From assembly GCA_900100895.1 (NCBI GenBank), contig FMTX01000011.1:62001-126000 (forward strand): a DNA stretch of 64,000 nucleotides, written 5' to 3'. The notes beneath the pieces are model-generated. The model saw nothing but the letters and a program-made list of their open reading frames with translations, was not told the origin of the DNA and did not search any database. Positions 43,915 to 52,864 of the stretch are shown here, piece after piece; the stretch's first letter is position 1, and each line of letters starts with the position of its first letter. Origin of the DNA: Lachnospiraceae bacterium YSD2013. GTDB lineage: Bacteria; Bacillota; Clostridia; Lachnospirales; Lachnospiraceae. Made by a program: the position numbers and the translations under genes.

Positions 43915-45531
43915 ATGGCTGAGAAGATAATTAATAAGCTCAAAGAAATTTGGGAGAAGATTGTAGCCTGGTGGAACAAGTTCACATCCAGACAAAAGAC
44001 GCTTGTAGTGGTTCTTGCCGCAGGCGTCGTTGTTGCGTTCGTAATTTTATACGCAGTACTTACCTCCCCGAATTTCACAATGCTTGAACAATGCAAATCC
44101 ACCAAGGAAGCTTCTCAGATAACTTCGGTACTTGAGGGTGCCGATATTCAGTACAAAGTCTCCGACGACGGCCTTCAGGTCAGAGTTCCCAAGAAGAACC
44201 TTTCCCAAGCCAGACTCACTCTTGCCGGTTCGGGCATTATTACATCGGGATACACCATAGAGGAAGCTCTTTCCGGAAGCTTTACCGTTACGGAAGCAGA
44301 TAAAAGCAAGAAATACAAGCTCTATCTTGAAAGCACTTTCGAAGAAGACTTCGTAAACGTATTCCCTGCTATCAATTCCTGTACCGTTCAGTTAAGCCTT
44401 CCCGAAAACGACGGAACGCTTTTGTCCAAAGATGAAGAGCCCGGCGCGACGATTTATTTAAATATCGCCGAGGGTGAAGAATTCACGACAGACAATGCGG
44501 CATCCCTTGCCAAGGCCGTAGCTACGGCTCTCGGCTGTAAGAATGCCAATAACATCGTAATCATGGACAGCGATGCCAATCTTTTATTCTCCGGCGAGGA
44601 TATTTCTTCCGCAGCAGGCAATGCCAGCACACAGCTTGGTGTTAAGGCCGATGCCGAGAATCTTCTCAACCAGGGCGTCAAGAAAGTCATCGGCGGCTTC
44701 GGCCCCTTCGGTGACGTTAAGGTTGCATCCAATCTTGTAATCGACTTCTCCACTACGGAGAAGACTTCTCATGAATATACACCTGCAGAAGGACAGTCGC
44801 AGGGCCTTCTTTCGGAGCGTTCCTCCTACACGGAAGAGTCCGAAGGAACAGGCGGCGGAGTTCCCGGAACCGACTCCAACACCGAGACCACTCAGTATTA
44901 TCAGGACTATGGTTCAACAAGCTCCACCATCGAAGAACTTTACGAGAAATACTTACCTAACGAATTTATAGAGAATACGCAGATTCCCGCCGGTACCGTT
45001 AAGTACTCCGAATCTTCCGTAGCCGTCTCCTCGACCAACTTCATAATAGTCAAAGAAGACGACGTGAAGAAGCAGGGCCTCTTGGACGGTATCACCTGGG
45101 AAGAGTACAAAGCTGCCAACAGCGAGCGCACGCCCATTACCGTTACAGACGAGATGGTAGCCCTTGTCAGCAGAGCATCGGGTATTCCCGAACGTAACAT
45201 TCAGATTGTAGCTTACGACGAGAACTTCTTTGTCGACTCGGAAGGTCTCGGAATCGATATTTATGACGTAATTCAGATAGCTCTTATCGTTATCATTCTT
45301 GCGCTTCTTGCAATCGTTGTAATCAGAAGCATGAGAGGCGAGAAGGCAGGAGAAGAACCCGAAGAACTTTCTGTGGAGACCCTTCTACAGTCCAATCCCG
45401 AGCCTACGCTTGATGATATCGAAATCGAAGAGTCATCTGAAACCAAGAAACTTATTGAGAAATTTGTGGACGAGAACCCCGAAGCGGTTGCGAACCTTCT
45501 TCGCAACTGGCTTAACGAGGGCTGGGAGTAA
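43915..45531 (+). CDS. fliF: Flagellar MS-ring protein FliF
   Basis: A 538-residue membrane ring protein. N-terminal membrane segment (about 26-47), ring-building periplasm-side domains beginning with the YscJ-like VLEGADIQYKVSDDGLQVRV, a disordered Gly/Thr/Ser stretch (about 300-335), a second membrane segment (about 450-468) and a C-terminal FliG-binding tail (KLIEKFVDENPEAVANLLRN). It is the platform on which rotor and export gate assemble. Confidence 0.96.
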   Translation: MAEKIINKLKEIWEKIVAWWNKFTSRQKTLVVVLAAGVVVAFVILYAVLTSPNFTMLEQCKSTKEASQITSVLEGADIQYKVSDDGLQVRVPKKNLSQARLTLAGSGIITSGYTIEEALSGSFTVTEADKSKKYKLYLESTFEEDFVNVFPAINSCTVQLSLPENDGTLLSKDEEPGATIYLNIAEGEEFTTDNAASLAKAVATALGCKNANNIVIMDSDANLLFSGEDISSAAGNASTQLGVKADAENLLNQGVKKVIGGFGPFGDVKVASNLVIDFSTTEKTSHEYTPAEGQSQGLLSERSSYTEESEGTGGGVPGTDSNTETTQYYQDYGSTSSTIEELYEKYLPNEFIENTQIPAGTVKYSESSVAVSSTNFIIVKEDDVKKQGLLDGITWEEYKAANSERTPITVTDEMVALVSRASGIPERNIQIVAYDENFFVDSEGLGIDIYDVIQIALIVIILALLAIVVIRSMRGEKAGEEPEELSVETLLQSNPEPTLDDIEIEESSETKKLIEKFVDENPEAVANLLRNWLNEGWE

Positions 45532-45563
45532 TCACTATCTAACATACACAAGGAAGGTTTGTT

Positions 45564-46583
45564 ATGGCACGTAACAGCACGGATGAGAAAATCAGCGGAT
45601 TACAAAAAGCGGCGATTCTTTTGATCACTTTGGGACCTGAGCGTTCCGCCGCCATATTCAAGCATCTTAAGGAAGAAGAGATTGAAGAACTGACGCTTGA
45701 AATTGCCAACACGAGAAGTATTACTCCTCAGCTCAAAGAAAGCGTCCTCGATGAATTCTACGAAATCTGTCTTGCACAGCAGTACATTTCCGAAGGCGGT
45801 ATCGGCTACGCAAGAGAGCTTCTTGAAAAGGCTCTCGGTTCCGACAAAGCCCTCGACGTTATCGGCAAGCTTACCGCATCCTTGCAGGTTAAGCCTTTCG
45901 AATTCGTACGTAAGACTGATGCTTCGCAGTTACTTAACTTTATTCAGGACGAGCATCCGCAGACGATTGCCCTTATTTTGTCATACTTATCGTCTTCGCA
46001 GGCCGCACTTATTATCTCCGCATTGCCGCCGGATAGACAGTCCGATGTTGCCAAGCGTATTGCAGTTATGGACCGTACCAGCCCTGACGTTATCAAGGAG
46101 GTCGAGAAAGTTTTGGAATCCAAGCTTGCATCCCTCATCAACCAGGACTACACCATCATCGGCGGCGTAGACGCGGTTGTAGATATCTTGAACACCGTAG
46201 ACCGCGGTACCGAGAAACACATCATGGAAACTCTCGAAATCGAAGAGCCCGAACTTGCGGACGAAATCCGAAAGAAGATGTTCGTATTCGAAGATATTCT
46301 TTTGCTCGAGGACAGAGCTATCCAGCGTGTGCTTAGAGAAGTCGACAACAACGACCTTGCTATCGCACTTAAGAATGCCAATGAACAGGTACAGACCGCT
46401 ATTTTCAACAATCTTTCCAAGCGTCTTGCCGTAATGATCAAAGAAGACATGGACTTCATGGGTCCCGTACGTATGAAGGACGTAGAAGAAGCTCAGCAGA
46501 AGATAGTAAATATCATAAGAAAGCTGGAAGATTCTGCGGAAATCGTTATTTCCAGAGGCGGAGGAGACGAGATAGTTGTCTAA
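45564..46583 (+). CDS. fliG: Flagellar motor switch protein FliG
   Basis: A 339-residue rotor protein. N-terminal FliF-binding domain, middle domain with QDEHPQTIALILSYL (the EHPQ motif that contacts FliM), and C-terminal torque domain with charged residues in MFVFEDILLLEDRAIQRVLR. It transmits force from MotA/MotB to the rotor. It overlaps fliH by 8 bases. Confidence 0.96.
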   Translation: MARNSTDEKISGLQKAAILLITLGPERSAAIFKHLKEEEIEELTLEIANTRSITPQLKESVLDEFYEICLAQQYISEGGIGYARELLEKALGSDKALDVIGKLTASLQVKPFEFVRKTDASQLLNFIQDEHPQTIALILSYLSSSQAALIISALPPDRQSDVAKRIAVMDRTSPDVIKEVEKVLESKLASLINQDYTIIGGVDAVVDILNTVDRGTEKHIMETLEIEEPELADEIRKKMFVFEDILLLEDRAIQRVLREVDNNDLAIALKNANEQVQTAIFNNLSKRLAVMIKEDMDFMGPVRMKDVEEAQQKIVNIIRKLEDSAEIVISRGGGDEIVV

Positions 46584-47529
46584 TAGTAACCCCAATAACG
46601 GAATATTTAAGCCAAGCTTCATAAAGATGAGTGACAAAAACGTTCGTGTAATTGACAACAATGCCCTTGTTGCCAAGAAAATGGAAGAGTATTCGAATAT
46701 CCTAAGAGAACGTGAACTCGCAGCCTCCATGCCCGAAGACGGTGACGAACAGGGCTTTACTCACGGCGGCGAAGGCGACCCTCAGCTTGATGCGCTTACA
46801 GGCGAGCCCATGGAGGGAGAATACCCGGAAGGCGAGTATCCTGAGGATGCAGAAGGCACAGGCGAGTTTACACCCGGCCTCAATGCGCCCACAGAGCAGA
46901 TTAACTCAGATGCACCGGGACCTCTTTCCGTAGACGAAGTCAGGGAAGAATGCCAGCAGCTTATTAACGAAGCCAATTTAAAGGCGCAGGACATTATAGA
47001 CGATGCGAAGGCTAACGCCACTCGCATCAAGGAAGAAGCTCTTGAAGAAGGCTACAACGCAGGCAAAGAATCCGCACTTCAGGAACTAATTGCTGCCAAG
47101 CGTGAACTTGAAGCTCACGAAGAACAGATGCGTGAAGAATACGACCGCCTATTGGACGAGCTCGAGCCTAAGATGGTGGAAGCGATTACCGACGTATATG
47201 CACATGTATTCGGCAACAATTTCTTTTCCCAAAGAGACGTAATGGTAACGCTTGTCAATAAGGCACTCAGGCATGTGGACACCGCCGACAGCGTAATGAT
47301 CGAAGTCAGCAACGAAGACTACGACATGCTCATAGGCATGAAGACGGCTCTTTATGACAAGATAATGATTAAGAACGAGCCCGAAATTGTAAGGCGCGAC
47401 GACTTTAAGCGCGGTCAGGCCAAGATCGAGACGCCTTACGGCATCATCGACTGCAGTATAGATACAGAACTTACGGAACTTACCAGATACCTAAAAATGT
47501 TATCCTACGACGGACGTAAGAGCGAATGA
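46576..47529 (+). CDS. fliH: Flagellar export ATPase regulator FliH
   Basis: A 317-residue protein that holds the FliI ATPase at the export gate. Features are an acidic, Gly/Glu/Pro-rich region (about 50-115), a long helix with the repeated AxxxGxxxG-like spacing (ALEEGYNAGKESALQELI) and a C-terminal FliH/HrpE domain. The start is TTG at 46576, supported by GGCGGAGGAG nine bases upstream; an ATG at 46627 is possible. It overlaps fliG and, by ATGA, fliI. Confidence 0.9.
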   Translation: MSNSNPNNGIFKPSFIKMSDKNVRVIDNNALVAKKMEEYSNILRERELAASMPEDGDEQGFTHGGEGDPQLDALTGEPMEGEYPEGEYPEDAEGTGEFTPGLNAPTEQINSDAPGPLSVDEVREECQQLINEANLKAQDIIDDAKANATRIKEEALEEGYNAGKESALQELIAAKRELEAHEEQMREEYDRLLDELEPKMVEAITDVYAHVFGNNFFSQRDVMVTLVNKALRHVDTADSVMIEVSNEDYDMLIGMKTALYDKIMIKNEPEIVRRDDFKRGQAKIETPYGIIDCSIDTELTELTRYLKMLSYDGRKSE

Positions 47530-48839
47530 TTGCAAATATTTCTTTTGACAAATACAAAGCGGCGGAGAATGAGCCCTTTTACAAGACGCAGGGGAAGATT
47601 GCCAATGCCGTGGGACTTACGCTTGAAAGCTACGGTCCCGATTCTAAGCTTGGTGACATCTGCACGATTTATGCCAAGAACGGCATCACACCGCTTGCAC
47701 TAAGCGAGGTTGTAGGCTTTAAAGACGGCAAGACCTTACTCATGCCCTACGACCATGTTGAAGGTGTCAGCATCGGCTGCATAGTAGAGAATGAAAAGCA
47801 TCCTCTCGAAGTTACCGTAAGTGACGACCTTTTAGGACTTACGCTAAACGGCATAGGCGTTCCGGACGGCGGTGTGGAGGTTAAAGGCAAGAAATATCCT
47901 ATCGAGGCCAACCCTCCCGATCCCATGAAAAGAAAGATTATCGACGAAGTCCTTCCCCTGGGCGTAAAGGCCGTGGATGGACTCTTAACTATAGGCAAGG
48001 GGCAGAGAATTGGTATATTTGCGGGTTCCGGTGTGGGCAAGTCCACACTTCTTGGCATGTTCGCACGTAATACCAAGGCTGATATTAATGTTATCGCTCT
48101 TATCGGCGAGCGTGGCCGTGAGGTGCGCGAATTCGTAGAGAGAGACTTAGGCCCCGAAGGTATGAAGCGTAGCGTCCTGGTAATTGCCACCAGCGATCGT
48201 CCCGCACTTGAACGTACCAAGGCCGCCAAGACCGCAACCGCTATTGCTGAGTATTTCAGGGACCAGGGTAAGGACGTGCTCCTTATGATGGACTCCCTCA
48301 CCCGTTTCTCAATGGCACAGCGAGAGATAGGACTTGCAAGCGGCGAACCTCCCGTATCAAGAGGTTACCCGCCGAGCGTATACGCCGAGATGCCCAAGCT
48401 CCTAGAGCGCGCGGGTCGAAGCGACAAGGGTTCGATTACAGGACTTTACACCGTTCTCGTAGACGGCGACGACTTTAACGAGCCTATCACCGATACCGCC
48501 AGAAGTATTCTCGACGGTCACATAGTACTTAATCGTAAGATTGCTCAGAAGAATCACTACCCCGCAATCGACGTTCTTGCCAGCATCTCAAGATGTATGA
48601 GCCAGATAGTACCCAAGGAACACAAGAAAAATGCGGGACAGTTTAAGAACCTGATGGCTACCTATGCAGATGCCGAGGACCTTATCAACATCGGCGCGTA
48701 TAAGGCCGGCAGCAACGAGGAAATCGACGTAGCGATAGCCAAGCACAAGGCTGTCAACGAATTTTTGGTTCAGGATACCGACGAAAAGAGAACTTATGAG
48801 GAAGCTGTCGCCATGATTGATGAGATTGTGAACAGCTGA
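47526..48839 (+). CDS. fliI: Flagellum-specific ATP synthase FliI
   Basis: A 437-residue export ATPase related to F1 beta subunit. Walker A is AGSGVGKST (166-174), Walker B is in VLLMMDSLTRF and the T3SS ATPase signature region PVSRGYPPSVYAEMPKLLER is intact. It powers or assists export of rod, hook and filament subunits. The start overlaps the fliH stop (ATGA). Confidence 0.97.
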   Translation: MIANISFDKYKAAENEPFYKTQGKIANAVGLTLESYGPDSKLGDICTIYAKNGITPLALSEVVGFKDGKTLLMPYDHVEGVSIGCIVENEKHPLEVTVSDDLLGLTLNGIGVPDGGVEVKGKKYPIEANPPDPMKRKIIDEVLPLGVKAVDGLLTIGKGQRIGIFAGSGVGKSTLLGMFARNTKADINVIALIGERGREVREFVERDLGPEGMKRSVLVIATSDRPALERTKAAKTATAIAEYFRDQGKDVLLMMDSLTRFSMAQREIGLASGEPPVSRGYPPSVYAEMPKLLERAGRSDKGSITGLYTVLVDGDDFNEPITDTARSILDGHIVLNRKIAQKNHYPAIDVLASISRCMSQIVPKEHKKNAGQFKNLMATYADAEDLINIGAYKAGSNEEIDVAIAKHKAVNEFLVQDTDEKRTYEEAVAMIDEIVNS

Positions 48840-48853
48840 TTGGAGAAGCTTAA

Positions 48854-49300
48854 GTGGCTAAGTTTGTTTTCAGACTTCAAAGCGTACTTAACCTTAAGTC
48901 AAGACTTGAGGAACAGCAGAGAAATGCTTTTGCCTCTGCCAGAAGGCGTGTTGATGAGGAAGAAGAAAAGCTTAATACCCTTTACGGCCGCCTCGATCAT
49001 TACGAGGAAGAAGGCCGCAATATGCTAAGTGATTCACTCCACGTGCGCGACATCATAGACAATGAAAACGCTATATCAATAGTTAAAGATTACATAGAAG
49101 ACCAGAAGGTCGCCCTCAAGCTTGCCGAGCAGAAACTTGAAGAAGAACGTCTTAAGCTCGTGGAAGCCATGAAAGAAAAGAAAATGTACGAGCGCCTCAG
49201 GGAGAAAGCATATGATACTTACCTTGAGGAAGAAAAACACGACGAAGGCGTAATAAACGACGAGCACAACAGTTACGTTTACGGAACAAAGGAAGGTTAA
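48854..49300 (+). CDS. fliJ: Flagellar export chaperone FliJ
   Basis: A 148-residue, almost fully coiled-coil protein. It opens AKFVFRLQSVLNLKSRLEEQ, the usual FliJ start, and is rich in Glu/Lys heptads. FliJ acts as the stalk between FliI and FlhA. The start is GTG at 48854 with TGGAGAAG upstream. Confidence 0.92.
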   Translation: MAKFVFRLQSVLNLKSRLEEQQRNAFASARRRVDEEEEKLNTLYGRLDHYEEEGRNMLSDSLHVRDIIDNENAISIVKDYIEDQKVALKLAEQKLEEERLKLVEAMKEKKMYERLREKAYDTYLEEEKHDEGVINDEHNSYVYGTKEG

Positions 49301-50182
49301 ATGGCAGCTAACGAAACCACCGGACTTGACAGCAAGGCTGAAAAAAAACAAATAAAAGACGAGCGCAAACGCCTCAAAGAAGAAGAGAAGAAACAGAAAA
49401 AAGAGATTAAGCAGCGAGCCAAAGAAATCTCGAAGCGCGAGGCGGCAATCGAAGAGGAAGAGGAGAAAGGCAACGGTGTGTCTTCTTTTCTCGTAACGAC
49501 GGTGATTGTCGCTATCTGGATTGCGATACTGTGCCTTCTTATCAAACTTGACGTGGGCGGATTCGGCTCCGAGATACTAAAGCCCCTTTTAAAGGACGTT
49601 CCGGTACTTAACCTCATTCTTCCCGGTGAACATGGTCCCACAGAGACCACACAGGAGGGCGCCATCGAAGGTTACACTTCCCTTAGGGAAGCCGTTGACG
49701 AGATTAAGCGTCTTGAACTTGAACTTGAGCACGCGCAGACCGTCAATAACAGCAACGCCGAGGAACTTACGACACTTAAGAAAGAAGTCGAACGCCTTAC
49801 CGAATTTGAATTAAAGCAGGTAGAGTTCCAGCGTATTTACGATGAGTTCTACTCCGAGGTTGTATATTCGGACAAAGCACCCGATATAGAAGAGTACAAG
49901 AAATTCTACGAAAGCATGGATGCGGCGACTGCCGAGGCTATTTACAAGCAGGTTCTTTTAAAACTTGCCGAGGACAAGAAAATCACCGACTACGTATCCA
50001 TCTATTCGCAGATGAAACCTAAGGCCGCAGCCAAGATTTTTGACGAGATGACGGATAAGAACAGTCAGCTTGTAGCCAAGATTCTTTCCGCCATGGAGCC
50101 TGACGCCGCAGCCAAGATTATGGCGGCTATGGACGCGGCCAAAGCAGCCACACTTACAAAAATTATGTATCCGGAAGGTTAA
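49301..50182 (+). CDS. MotE/YlxF-like protein with MgtE_N-type domain
   Basis: A 293-residue membrane protein. A highly charged cytoplasmic N-terminus (about 1-58) likely forms a coiled coil, one transmembrane helix follows (about 60-82), then an extracellular coiled coil (about 120-170), and a C-terminal MgtE intracellular-N-like domain with repeats (IYSQMKPKAAAKIFDEM, then LSAMEPDAAAKIMAAM). Position between fliJ and fliK matches YlxF of Bacillus and MotE of other bacteria, proposed to link stator or rod to the envelope. Starts one base after the fliJ stop. Confidence 0.85.
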   Translation: MAANETTGLDSKAEKKQIKDERKRLKEEEKKQKKEIKQRAKEISKREAAIEEEEEKGNGVSSFLVTTVIVAIWIAILCLLIKLDVGGFGSEILKPLLKDVPVLNLILPGEHGPTETTQEGAIEGYTSLREAVDEIKRLELELEHAQTVNNSNAEELTTLKKEVERLTEFELKQVEFQRIYDEFYSEVVYSDKAPDIEEYKKFYESMDAATAEAIYKQVLLKLAEDKKITDYVSIYSQMKPKAAAKIFDEMTDKNSQLVAKILSAMEPDAAAKIMAAMDAAKAATLTKIMYPEG

Positions 50183-50215
50183 GTTTTTTAGATTCCGACC
50201 GATATATATTTTGTG

Positions 50216-50241
50216 GGGCACAAGATGTATATTTTATGCCC
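50216..50241 (+). other. Hairpin between the MotE-like gene and fliK
   Basis: GGGCACAAGAT / ATTTTATGCCC with one C-A mismatch and one wobble, GTAT loop. No T run. It lies in the 104-base gap, one of the few gaps in the operon, and may stabilise or split the long mRNA. It also contains ACAAGAT, as in the operon's upstream region. Confidence 0.5.
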
Positions 50242-50286
50242 TATAAATATAAACGAACCTTGACAACTTAAGAGAGGAGGAACGAA

Positions 50287-51687
50287 ATGACCAGTACCAG
50301 CGTATTGGGTTCGATAAATTCACAGGCAGTGAATTTGTTAAACCTGACACAACCTACCTCCCAGACTTCGGGACCTGATTTCAAAGGCTTTTTAAATCAG
50401 GCAGGCTCGGGCAACTTGAAAGACGATGTGAAAGCACCTGTCGATTACAAGAAGCAGAAGCTTGTAAACACTGATTCAAAACCCGCAGAAACCAAATCCG
50501 CAGAAGTTAAAGAGGTAACCAAATCGGAAGGCATGGGCAAAGATGTTTCACCGGTGAAGGAGGAAAGACCCGTAACGGACGCAGAAGTCGATACCGTTAA
50601 GGAAGCCGTAGCTAAAGTCTTCGATGCTTTGAAAGAAGAATTCAAAGTAAGCGACGAAGAAATCCTTCAGGCGCTTGAGAACTTAGGCCTTACGCCACTC
50701 GCGGTATTAGACATTGCCACGTTACCCGAAATCGCAGCCGAGCTTGAAGGAGCCGAGGACATTCTTTCGATAATGACCGACGAATCCTTGTATCAGAGCC
50801 TCATGGCGGTAGAGGATACGGCAACGGAAGAGGTTAACGTACTTTTAAACAGCGAAGAGATTACTCCCGAGGATTTCGAGAAAGCTCTTAAAGACGTTGT
50901 AAGAAAGCCTGACGCAGAAAAGCCTGTAATGCCGGTTACAGCCGAAATCGATGCAACCGAGGAAACTCCGGTATTATCCCTTGAGGATAAGATAAGCATC
51001 AAGATTGACAGCTCGGTAACAAGACGAACTGCGGGAAACGTTAACACAGAAGCGCTTAACACAGTTAGTACCGAAGAAACAGAATTCAAGCCTATCACAT
51101 CCGATTCAAGACGATCCGATTTCTTTGACAGAAGTAAGGATCAGAGACCTAAAGACAACCCGATGAACTTCATTAACAACCTTCTTAATAAGGCGGTTGA
51201 AGCAATGAACGAAGCATCGGAAACAGTATCTTACACAACCTTCGATGTAAGAAACGTTCTTAATCAGATTACAGATGCCATCAAGGTAGACATCAGTCCT
51301 GAGACAAGCGAGATTAACTTAAGACTTCATCCCGAATCACTCGGAACCGTAAGCGTTAAGGTATCCGCCAATCACGAAGGAGTTCTTACCGCAAGATTCA
51401 CCGCTCAGAATGAAAGTGTCAAAGCAATCATCGAAAGCCAGGCAATCGTGCTCAAGGAAACTCTTGAAGCAAAGGGCGTAACAGTCGAAGCAGTTGAAGT
51501 AACGGTACAAAGCCACGAATTCGAGCGTAACTTAAGTGACAGTCAGAGTCGCAGAAACAGCAATAATTCTTCCGAAGGCTCCAAGAGAAAGAGCATAGGC
51601 GGAATCGAACTTGACGAAGACGTTACAACAGATACTCCCGAAGAAAAACTCGCAAGAGCAATGATGGCAGCTAACGGCAATGCATAA
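50287..51687 (+). CDS. fliK: Flagellar hook-length control protein FliK
   Basis: A 466-residue molecular ruler. The long N-terminal part is Glu/Lys/Ser/Thr-rich and low in conserved sequence. The C-terminal Flg_hook domain (about 330-425) has LRLHPESLGTVSVKVSANHE and ARFTAQNESVKAIIESQ, which contact FlhB to switch export specificity from hook to filament. AGAGGAGG precedes the ATG. Confidence 0.92.
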   Translation: MTSTSVLGSINSQAVNLLNLTQPTSQTSGPDFKGFLNQAGSGNLKDDVKAPVDYKKQKLVNTDSKPAETKSAEVKEVTKSEGMGKDVSPVKEERPVTDAEVDTVKEAVAKVFDALKEEFKVSDEEILQALENLGLTPLAVLDIATLPEIAAELEGAEDILSIMTDESLYQSLMAVEDTATEEVNVLLNSEEITPEDFEKALKDVVRKPDAEKPVMPVTAEIDATEETPVLSLEDKISIKIDSSVTRRTAGNVNTEALNTVSTEETEFKPITSDSRRSDFFDRSKDQRPKDNPMNFINNLLNKAVEAMNEASETVSYTTFDVRNVLNQITDAIKVDISPETSEINLRLHPESLGTVSVKVSANHEGVLTARFTAQNESVKAIIESQAIVLKETLEAKGVTVEAVEVTVQSHEFERNLSDSQSRRNSNNSSEGSKRKSIGGIELDEDVTTDTPEEKLARAMMAANGNA

Positions 51688-51702
51688 AAGAGAGGTAATT
51701 AA

Positions 51703-52365
51703 ATGGCAGAACAAAACAACATAGGCGCTGTTGTTAAAGATGGTAAGATTCAGGAATCAACCGCATCAGCGATTTCCCTCTCCAAGGACAAGAAGGCAGG
51801 TAAGTCGAACGGACTTGATAAGGATGCTTTCTTACAGCTTCTTGTAGCCCAGATGAAATATCAGGACCCCATGGAGCCTACAGACAACACCGAGTACGTT
51901 TCACAGCTTGCAACATTTTCACAGCTTGAAGAAATGCAGAACATGACAGCAGGCATGTCGCTTCAGAGAGCCAGCGGACTTGTGGGAGACGAAGTTTTAT
52001 GTAAGATTTACAACAAATCTACAGGCGCTACCGAATATGCACAGGGCATAGTTGATTACGTCGTATACGAGAACAACAAAGCGTATGTTTCCATTAACGA
52101 ATCGCTTTATTCAATCGACGATGTATATCAGGTTATGGATCCCGGTTATACAGAGGCATATGAACTTGCCAAAAGATTTGCATCAGCAATGGGAAGCCTT
52201 CCCGAAGTAGACAAGCTCACAACCGACTACGACGAAGCAATCACCACATTAAGAAATACCTACGATGCAATGAATTCTTATCAGAAATCATTTATCGGTA
52301 CCGAAGTGGTAGAGCTTCTTGAAAAGTACGAGGCTAAGATGAGAACTATAAAGGGAGACATTTAA
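51703..52365 (+). CDS. flgD: Flagellar hook assembly protein FlgD
   Basis: A 220-residue scaffold cap for hook polymerisation. The FlgD core is DKDAFLQLLVAQMKYQDPME followed by TEYVSQLATFSQLEEMQNM. The C-terminal about 85 residues are helical and not typical of enterobacterial FlgD. It lies between fliK and the TIGR02530-like gene. Confidence 0.94.
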   Translation: MAEQNNIGAVVKDGKIQESTASAISLSKDKKAGKSNGLDKDAFLQLLVAQMKYQDPMEPTDNTEYVSQLATFSQLEEMQNMTAGMSLQRASGLVGDEVLCKIYNKSTGATEYAQGIVDYVVYENNKAYVSINESLYSIDDVYQVMDPGYTEAYELAKRFASAMGSLPEVDKLTTDYDEAITTLRNTYDAMNSYQKSFIGTEVVELLEKYEAKMRTIKGDI

Positions 52366-52383
52366 GAGTACACGAGGTGGAAT

Positions 52384-52785
52384 ATGGATATTCAAAAGAA
52401 CAACTTCCTTTCCATCGAGCAGGTTAAGGACCAATACCTTAATCAAAAGAAAACGGTTACAACTCCCGTAACACCGAGTATTTCTTTTAACGACATACTC
52501 AAAGCCAAGTCTTTAGAAACCGCAGAACCGAAGGAATTAAGATTTTCCAAACACGCGGCTAACCGCTTGATTGACAGAAACATCTCCCTTTCGGATGAGC
52601 AAAGACAGAGACTTAACGAAGCAACCGTTAAAGCCGGTGAAAAAGGAATCAAAGAATCATTGGTACTTATGGATCAGTTGGCATTCGTAGTCAACATTCC
52701 CAATAATACCGTAATAACAGCGTTAGATAAGTCGGAGACGGATCTTAACGTATTTACCAACATCGACGGAGCAGTAATTATTTAG
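52384..52785 (+). CDS. Flagellar operon protein, TIGR02530 type
   Basis: A 133-residue protein found between flgD and flgE in many Firmicutes. It contains LRFSKHAANRLIDRNISLSD and VVNIPNNTVITALD, which match the family's typical motifs. Its role in hook assembly is not established to my knowledge. The ribosome site CGAGGTGG precedes the ATG. Confidence 0.85.
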   Translation: MDIQKNNFLSIEQVKDQYLNQKKTVTTPVTPSISFNDILKAKSLETAEPKELRFSKHAANRLIDRNISLSDEQRQRLNEATVKAGEKGIKESLVLMDQLAFVVNIPNNTVITALDKSETDLNVFTNIDGAVII

Positions 52786-52864
52786 CCGGACCTTTTGGAG
52801 GCTAAAGCTTCTGACTGACAGATGAAGCTTAACTGCTATTAGTTTTAGGAGGTCAACCAATACT

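Noticed and set aside
45987-46730. 247-residue minus-strand open frame opposite fliG/fliH
   Set aside because: It is antisense to well-identified flagellar genes and has no ribosome site.
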